A stretch of 9,832 bases of DNA. Origin: Candidatus Omnitrophota bacterium (lineage in GTDB: Bacteria > Omnitrophota > Gorgyraeia > JABMRG01 > JAFGKX01). The notes beneath the pieces were generated by a model, which was not told the origin of the DNA, searched no databases, and worked only from the letters and a program-made list of their open reading frames with translations. The stretch is from contig JAFGKX010000052.1 in assembly GCA_016928375.1 (NCBI GenBank), positions 1-9,832 of the forward strand, given 5' to 3'. Below, piece after piece: positions 6,572-9,832 of this stretch. The first letter of the stretch is position 1; the number at the start of each line of letters is the position of its first letter. Both the position numbers and the translations under genes were made by a program.

Positions 6572-7417
6572 ATGAAAAATATAAGGATCATACCAAAGTT
6601 GGACATAAAAGGCCCGAATCTTGTAAAGGGAATACATCTTGAGGGCTTACGTGTTTTGGGAAAGCCCGAACATTTTGCCAGGCATTATTATGAAAACGGC
6701 GCAGATGAGCTTATTTACATCGATGTGGTCGCCAGTTTATACGGGCGAAACAGCCTTGTTGATATTATAAGAAAAACCGCCAGCGAGATTTTTATTCCTT
6801 TGACCGTAGGCGGCGGATTAAGAACGCTTGATGATATAAAAACAGTTTTGCGCGCGGGCGCGGATAAGGTAGCTATAAATACAGCTGCGATAAAAAATCC
6901 CGAGCTTATACATACAGCCTCGAAAAAATTCGGTTCATCAACGATAGTTGTATCCATAGAAGCTATAAGGCATCCCGATGGAAAATATTATGCTTATACG
7001 GATAATGGCAGAGAATATACAGGTGTTGAAGCCTACGGCTGGGCTGTGAAAGCAGCGGAATTAGGAGCCGGCGAGATAATGATAACATCGGTAGACAGAG
7101 AAGGCACGGGATTAGGTTACGACATAGAGCTTACCATGACAATAAGTGAGTCTGTTTCTGTCCCAGTGATAGCGTGCGGCGGAGCAGGAAAGCTTGAGCA
7201 TATTTCGCAGGCCATAGAGCAGGGAAAGGCAGATGCTGTCTGCATTGCGTCAATGCTTCATTATGATTTCGTCGAAAGTAATTCCGTCAAAGGGGATTTT
7301 TCAAGCGAAGGCAATGTTGAATATTTAAAAAGCAACTGCACTTTTTCAAAAACAACAAGTAGTAGTTTGCCGGATATAAAATCATTCCTAAAAGGCGAAA
7401 AATGTCAGATAAGATGA
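6572..7417 (+). CDS. hisF: HisF-like subunit of a nonulosonic/amino-sugar amidotransferase complex
   Basis: The 281-residue (beta/alpha)8 barrel is clearly related to HisF, the cyclase half of imidazole glycerol phosphate synthase. It has IIPKLDIKGPNLVKGIHLEGLR near the start (Asp11 kept), a phosphate-binding TVGGGLRT, VDREGTGLG, and the second phosphate site ACGGAGKLEH. It differs from the histidine enzyme: position 130, normally the second catalytic Asp, is Glu in VSIEAIR. It also has about 25 extra residues near the C-terminus (around FVESNSVKGDFSSEGNVEYLK). With HisH and the sugar amidotransferase following at once, it most likely passes ammonia from HisH to the third partner. This matches HisF2/HisH2 next to WbpG in Pseudomonas or PseA in Campylobacter. 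There is no visible Shine-Dalgarno, but conserved sequence begins at once, so 6572 is the only sensible start. It overlaps hisH by 16 bases. Confidence 0.88.
   Translation: MKNIRIIPKLDIKGPNLVKGIHLEGLRVLGKPEHFARHYYENGADELIYIDVVASLYGRNSLVDIIRKTASEIFIPLTVGGGLRTLDDIKTVLRAGADKVAINTAAIKNPELIHTASKKFGSSTIVVSIEAIRHPDGKYYAYTDNGREYTGVEAYGWAVKAAELGAGEIMITSVDREGTGLGYDIELTMTISESVSVPVIACGGAGKLEHISQAIEQGKADAVCIASMLHYDFVESNSVKGDFSSEGNVEYLKSNCTFSKTTSSSLPDIKSFLKGEKCQIR
7392..7395 (+). promoter_or_regulatory. Shine-Dalgarno of the HisH-like gene
   Basis: AAGG lies 6 bases before ATG 7402 and inside the hisF tail. It favours 7402 over the in-frame ATG at 7414, which is preceded by GTCAGATAAG and has no comparable site. 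Confidence 0.5.
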
Positions 7418-8109
7418 ATTTAAAAATAGTAATCATTGATTATGGTATGGGCAACCTTTTTAGCGTGAAGCAAGCGTGTATTCATGCGGGGCTTGATGCT
7501 TTGATCACATCCGATAAAAAAGAATTATTAAGCGCAGATGCGGCAATTTTACCCGGAGTCGGCGCTTTTGGCGATGCAATGGATAATCTGCATAAATTGG
7601 ACATGGTATTGCCGATAAAAGATTTTGTGGCAAGCGGCAGGCAATTTTACGGAATTTGCCTTGGTATGCAGCTTCTTATGGATGAGAGCGAGGAATTCGG
7701 CAGCTATAAAGGCCTAGGGCTTGTTAACGGGTGCGTTGTAAAATTTCCCAATAAAGATAAAAATGGAAGAAAGATAAAAGTGCCGCAGGTCGGATGGAAT
7801 TCTATCAAAAGGCCGCTTGATAATTCAAGTGATCCGTGGAATGATACGGCATTAGAAAATATAAATAATAATGAATTGATGTATTTTGTGCATTCGTACT
7901 ACGCATTACCTTCTGAACAAGGCGTTGTTCTTTCAAAAACAGTTTATGAAGGCATGGAATACTGCTCAAGTATAAAATATGGTAAAAATATTTTTGCCTC
8001 GCAATTTCATCCTGAAAAAAGCGCAGGTATCGGACTTAATATATATAAGAACTGGAAACATATCATCGAAGAAAATAAGGAAACAGCAAAACATGGGAAC
8101 AGAAACTAA
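7402..8109 (+). CDS. hisH: HisH-like glutamine amidotransferase (glutaminase) subunit
   Basis: This class I glutamine amidotransferase has the HisH signature IIDYGMGNLFSVKQA at residues about 11-25. Its catalytic triad is Cys86 in YGICLGMQLL with His203 and Glu205 in SQFHPEKS. ILPGVGAFGDAM supplies the usual PGVG stretch. The length of 235 exceeds a typical HisH of about 200; the extra residues fall partly around 130-160 (WNSIKRPLDNSSDPWNDTALE). Its job is to split glutamine and send ammonia through the HisF-like barrel. Because the next gene is a sugar amidotransferase and no other histidine gene is present, the ammonia is probably used to turn an N-acyl amide into an amidine. It overlaps hisF by 16 bases and the next gene by 17, consistent with balanced production of the three subunits. 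Confidence 0.9.
   Translation: MSDKMNLKIVIIDYGMGNLFSVKQACIHAGLDALITSDKKELLSADAAILPGVGAFGDAMDNLHKLDMVLPIKDFVASGRQFYGICLGMQLLMDESEEFGSYKGLGLVNGCVVKFPNKDKNGRKIKVPQVGWNSIKRPLDNSSDPWNDTALENINNNELMYFVHSYYALPSEQGVVLSKTVYEGMEYCSSIKYGKNIFASQFHPEKSAGIGLNIYKNWKHIIEENKETAKHGNRN
8077..8081 (+). promoter_or_regulatory. Shine-Dalgarno that fixes the sugar amidotransferase start
   Basis: AAGGA lies 11 bases before ATG 8093. An in-frame ATG exists at 7979, but the added 38 residues (rich in Lys, Ile and Arg) are shadow translation of hisH. The CxxC zinc motif of the family appears 17 residues after 8093. Confidence 0.55.
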
Positions 8110-9301
8110 AGTAAAATACGGCTTACCCGAGAAAATTGTATTCTGTAAACGCTGCGTAATGAGCAACCAAAGGCCGACATCAAGCGTTGAATTTAAACAC
8201 ACAATCAACACCAAGCATAGGGTAATGAATATAGATGCGGAAGGTATATGTGATGCCTGCCGTTATGCCCAACGCAAAGAACAAATAGACTGGAAAAGCA
8301 GGGAAGAGCAGCTTGTTAAGCTTTTGGATAAATATCGCAGGCATGACGGTTATTATGACTGCGTATTGCCTGGTAGCGGCGGAAAAGACAGTGTTTATGC
8401 TTCGCATATACTTAAATATAAATATGGTATGCATCCTTTGACAGTAACATGGCCTCCTATAATCTATACCGATGTGGGATGGAAAAATTTTCGTAATTGG
8501 CTTTATGTAGGAGGGTTAGATAATATTTCCTTTAATTATAATGCAAAAGTTCATGCCTTGCTTACAAAATTGGCTATTGAAAACCTATTCCATCCTTTTC
8601 AGCCATTTATAATCGGACAAAAGAATTTTCCACCAAAGATAGCGCTAAAGTATAATATTCCTTTAGTTTTTTACGGTGAAAACGAAGCTGAATACGGCAA
8701 TCCCATTGCGGATAATGAAACATCATTGCGAGACAAATCTTATCACACCATGGAGCATCTATCAGAGGTGTGTCTTGGCGGAGTTTCAATAAAAGAACTT
8801 TTTGAAAAGTATAAACTGACGTTAAACGATGTTTTGCAATATTTGCCTGTACAGGCGGATGACTTTAAAAAGAACGAAATACAGGTTCATTATTTAGGAT
8901 ATTATCTAAAATGGACTCCCCAGGAGGCATATTACTACGCTGTCGAGCATACCGGATTTCAAGCTAATCCCTTCAGGACAGAAGGCACCTACAGCAAGTA
9001 TAACAGCCTTGATGATAAAATAGACGGCCTGCAATTTTATACGATTTATATAAAATTTGGAATAGGGCGCACGACCTACGAGGCATCGCAGGAAATAAGG
9101 AATAAACATTTAACGCGCGAGGAAGGCGTAGCCCTGGTTAAAAAATTCGACGGAGAATTTCCTGAAAGGTATTTTAAAGAAGTTATGGAATATATAGGTA
9201 TGAAGCCGGAACATTTCCTAAAGCTTTGCGATAAATTCAGGTCGCCGCATTTATGGGAAAAATCCGGTAATAAATGGCAGCTTAAACACAAGGTGGATTA
9301 A
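8093..9301 (+). CDS. N-acetyl sugar amidotransferase (PtmG/PseA/WbpG family)
   Basis: The 402-residue product has two Cys pairs near the N-terminus, C18-x-x-C21 in FCKRCVMSNQRP and C53-x-x-C56 in GICDACRYAQRK, likely a zinc site. An ATP-pyrophosphatase loop follows, SGGKDS at 95-100. This arrangement defines the sugar amidotransferases PseA, PtmG and WbpG. They adenylate an N-acyl group and replace its oxygen with ammonia, giving an amidino (acetimidoyl) group. The HisF- and HisH-like proteins encoded just upstream would supply the ammonia. In Campylobacter PtmG is tied to the 5-acetimidoyl of legionaminic acid and PseA to the 7-acetimidoyl of pseudaminic acid; PtmG-like is favoured here because of the Leg core genes. 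The real start is ATG 8093, overlapping hisH by 17 bases. Whether it prefers N-acetyl or the N-formyl that this operon may also make is open. Confidence 0.9.
   Translation: MGTETKVKYGLPEKIVFCKRCVMSNQRPTSSVEFKHTINTKHRVMNIDAEGICDACRYAQRKEQIDWKSREEQLVKLLDKYRRHDGYYDCVLPGSGGKDSVYASHILKYKYGMHPLTVTWPPIIYTDVGWKNFRNWLYVGGLDNISFNYNAKVHALLTKLAIENLFHPFQPFIIGQKNFPPKIALKYNIPLVFYGENEAEYGNPIADNETSLRDKSYHTMEHLSEVCLGGVSIKELFEKYKLTLNDVLQYLPVQADDFKKNEIQVHYLGYYLKWTPQEAYYYAVEHTGFQANPFRTEGTYSKYNSLDDKIDGLQFYTIYIKFGIGRTTYEASQEIRNKHLTREEGVALVKKFDGEFPERYFKEVMEYIGMKPEHFLKLCDKFRSPHLWEKSGNKWQLKHKVD
9290..9296 (+). promoter_or_regulatory. Shine-Dalgarno of the LegE/PtmE-like gene
   Basis: AAGGTGG, one of the strongest sites in the window, lies 6 bases before ATG 9303. 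It supports that start just one base after the amidotransferase stop. Confidence 0.65.
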
Positions 9302-9302
9302 C

Positions 9303-9832
9303 ATGTATTGGAAAAAATTACTTATAAAAAACAGCGCTAATCTGAAAGAAACCCTGAAAAGGATGGATGAAGGCGCTGAAAAAATCCTATTTGCCGTAAA
9401 CAAGGATAATATTGTCAAAGGAGTCATTACGGACGGCGATATTAGAAGGCATTTTTTGCGTCACGGTACTTTAAATGCTAATATTTCGCAGATATGCAAC
9501 ACTAAATTCGTATATGCGAAAAAAGATTGCAAAAAGAAAGATATCAAAAAACTGATGCTTGAGAAGAAAATAGAAGTCATGCCTGTGCTGGATGATTCCG
9601 GGCATATTATAGGCGCTTTATCCTGGCCAGATATTTTTGGAAGCGGCAGTTTTTTTGCCGGCGGCAATATTTCGGTTCCTGTGGTAATAATGGCAGGAGG
9701 CAGGGGTGAGAGATTAGCTCCTTTTACAAAAATATTACCTAAGGCGCTTATACCGATAGGAGAAAAACCGATCATAGAAATCATCATGGATAAATTTAAC
9801 AGCTGCGGTGTAAAAAAATTCTATGTCACGCT
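9303..9832 (+). CDS. legE: CBS-domain sugar-1-phosphate nucleotidyltransferase, LegE/PtmE-like (partial, 3' end beyond window)
   Basis: The frame stays open from ATG 9303 to the right edge, giving 176 complete codons. Residues about 1-115 form a tandem CBS pair: FAVNKDNIVKGVITDGDIRRHFL in the first, KKIEVMPVLDDSGHIIGALSWPDIF in the second. A nucleotidyltransferase begins near residue 125 with VVIMAGGRGERL, PFTKILPKALIPIGEKP. These are the G-x-G-x-R-L and PK signatures of NTP-transferase enzymes. A CBS pair in front of such a domain is characteristic of PtmE/LegE in Campylobacter, which makes GDP-glucosamine for the legionaminic route. This suggests a GDP-linked pathway here as well. CBS domains often bind nucleotides, so allosteric control is possible. 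Nucleotide specificity (GTP, UTP or CTP) cannot be read from the visible part. An uncharacterised CBS-nucleotidyltransferase is the alternative. Confidence 0.83.
   Translation, partial: MYWKKLLIKNSANLKETLKRMDEGAEKILFAVNKDNIVKGVITDGDIRRHFLRHGTLNANISQICNTKFVYAKKDCKKKDIKKLMLEKKIEVMPVLDDSGHIIGALSWPDIFGSGSFFAGGNISVPVVIMAGGRGERLAPFTKILPKALIPIGEKPIIEIIMDKFNSCGVKKFYVT

Noticed and set aside
7979..8092. Upstream in-frame start for the sugar amidotransferase
   Set aside because: The extra 38 residues are hisH read in another frame; AAGGA before ATG 8093 and the family's N-terminal CxxC support the later start.
6572..8109. HisF/HisH as part of histidine biosynthesis
   Set aside because: No other his gene is present, the next overlapping gene is a sugar amidotransferase, and HisF has Glu at position 130 and an extended C-terminus.

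Overview
The window is one dense, single-strand (+) run of twelve genes for making a legionaminic-acid-type nonulosonic acid (a nine-carbon, sialic-acid-like sugar) and remodelling its N-acyl groups. There is almost no non-coding DNA: most neighbouring genes overlap by 4 to 29 bases, and the largest gap is 9 bases. This points to one translationally coupled operon that extends past both ends of the window. I see no RNA genes, mobile elements, CRISPR arrays, convincing promoters or terminators.

The sequence is AT-rich, with heavy use of ATA (Ile), AGA/AGG (Arg) and AAA (Lys). The pathway is that of a bacterium that coats flagella, lipopolysaccharide or another surface polymer with nonulosonic acid. 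An uncultivated anaerobic Gram-negative such as an Omnitrophota-like lineage is possible, but that is a weak guess from base composition and style. No taxonomic marker is present.

Layout. Bases 1-417 hold the C-terminal part of a LegB-type 4,6-dehydratase. It is followed by a LegC-type aminotransferase (410-1513), a LegH/NeuD/PglD-type N-acetyltransferase (1510-2136) and a NeuB/LegI-type synthase (2108-3115). Next come three tailoring genes: an Fmt/ArnA-like N-formyltransferase (3112-3996), a PIG-L/LmbE deacetylase (3993-4661) and a SAM methyltransferase (4655-5389). The core resumes with a NeuC/LegG-type hydrolysing 2-epimerase (5399-6562). A HisF-like protein (6572-7417), a HisH-like glutaminase (7402-8109) and a PtmG/PseA/WbpG-type sugar amidotransferase (8093-9301) form an amidine-making module. 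The window ends inside a LegE/PtmE-like gene with an N-terminal CBS pair and a nucleotidyltransferase domain (9303 to the edge).

How they work together (family knowledge plus inference). LegE would make a nucleotide-activated GlcN/GlcNAc, probably GDP-linked as in Campylobacter. LegB, LegC and LegH would turn it into a nucleotide-activated 2,4-diacetamido-2,4,6-trideoxyglucose. LegG would release and epimerise the sugar, and LegI would condense it with phosphoenolpyruvate to give Leg5Ac7Ac. The CMP-transferase (LegF) expected to finish the route is not in the window. The unusual part is that a deacetylase/formyltransferase pair and a glutamine-dependent amidine module plus methyltransferase sit in the same operon. 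This suggests the final sugar carries one N-formyl group and one (perhaps methylated) amidino group. Points worth checking are a Gly in place of the catalytic Asn in the formyltransferase, Asp130 replaced by Glu in HisF, and a 29-base legH/neuB overlap that cuts short the usual LegH tail.
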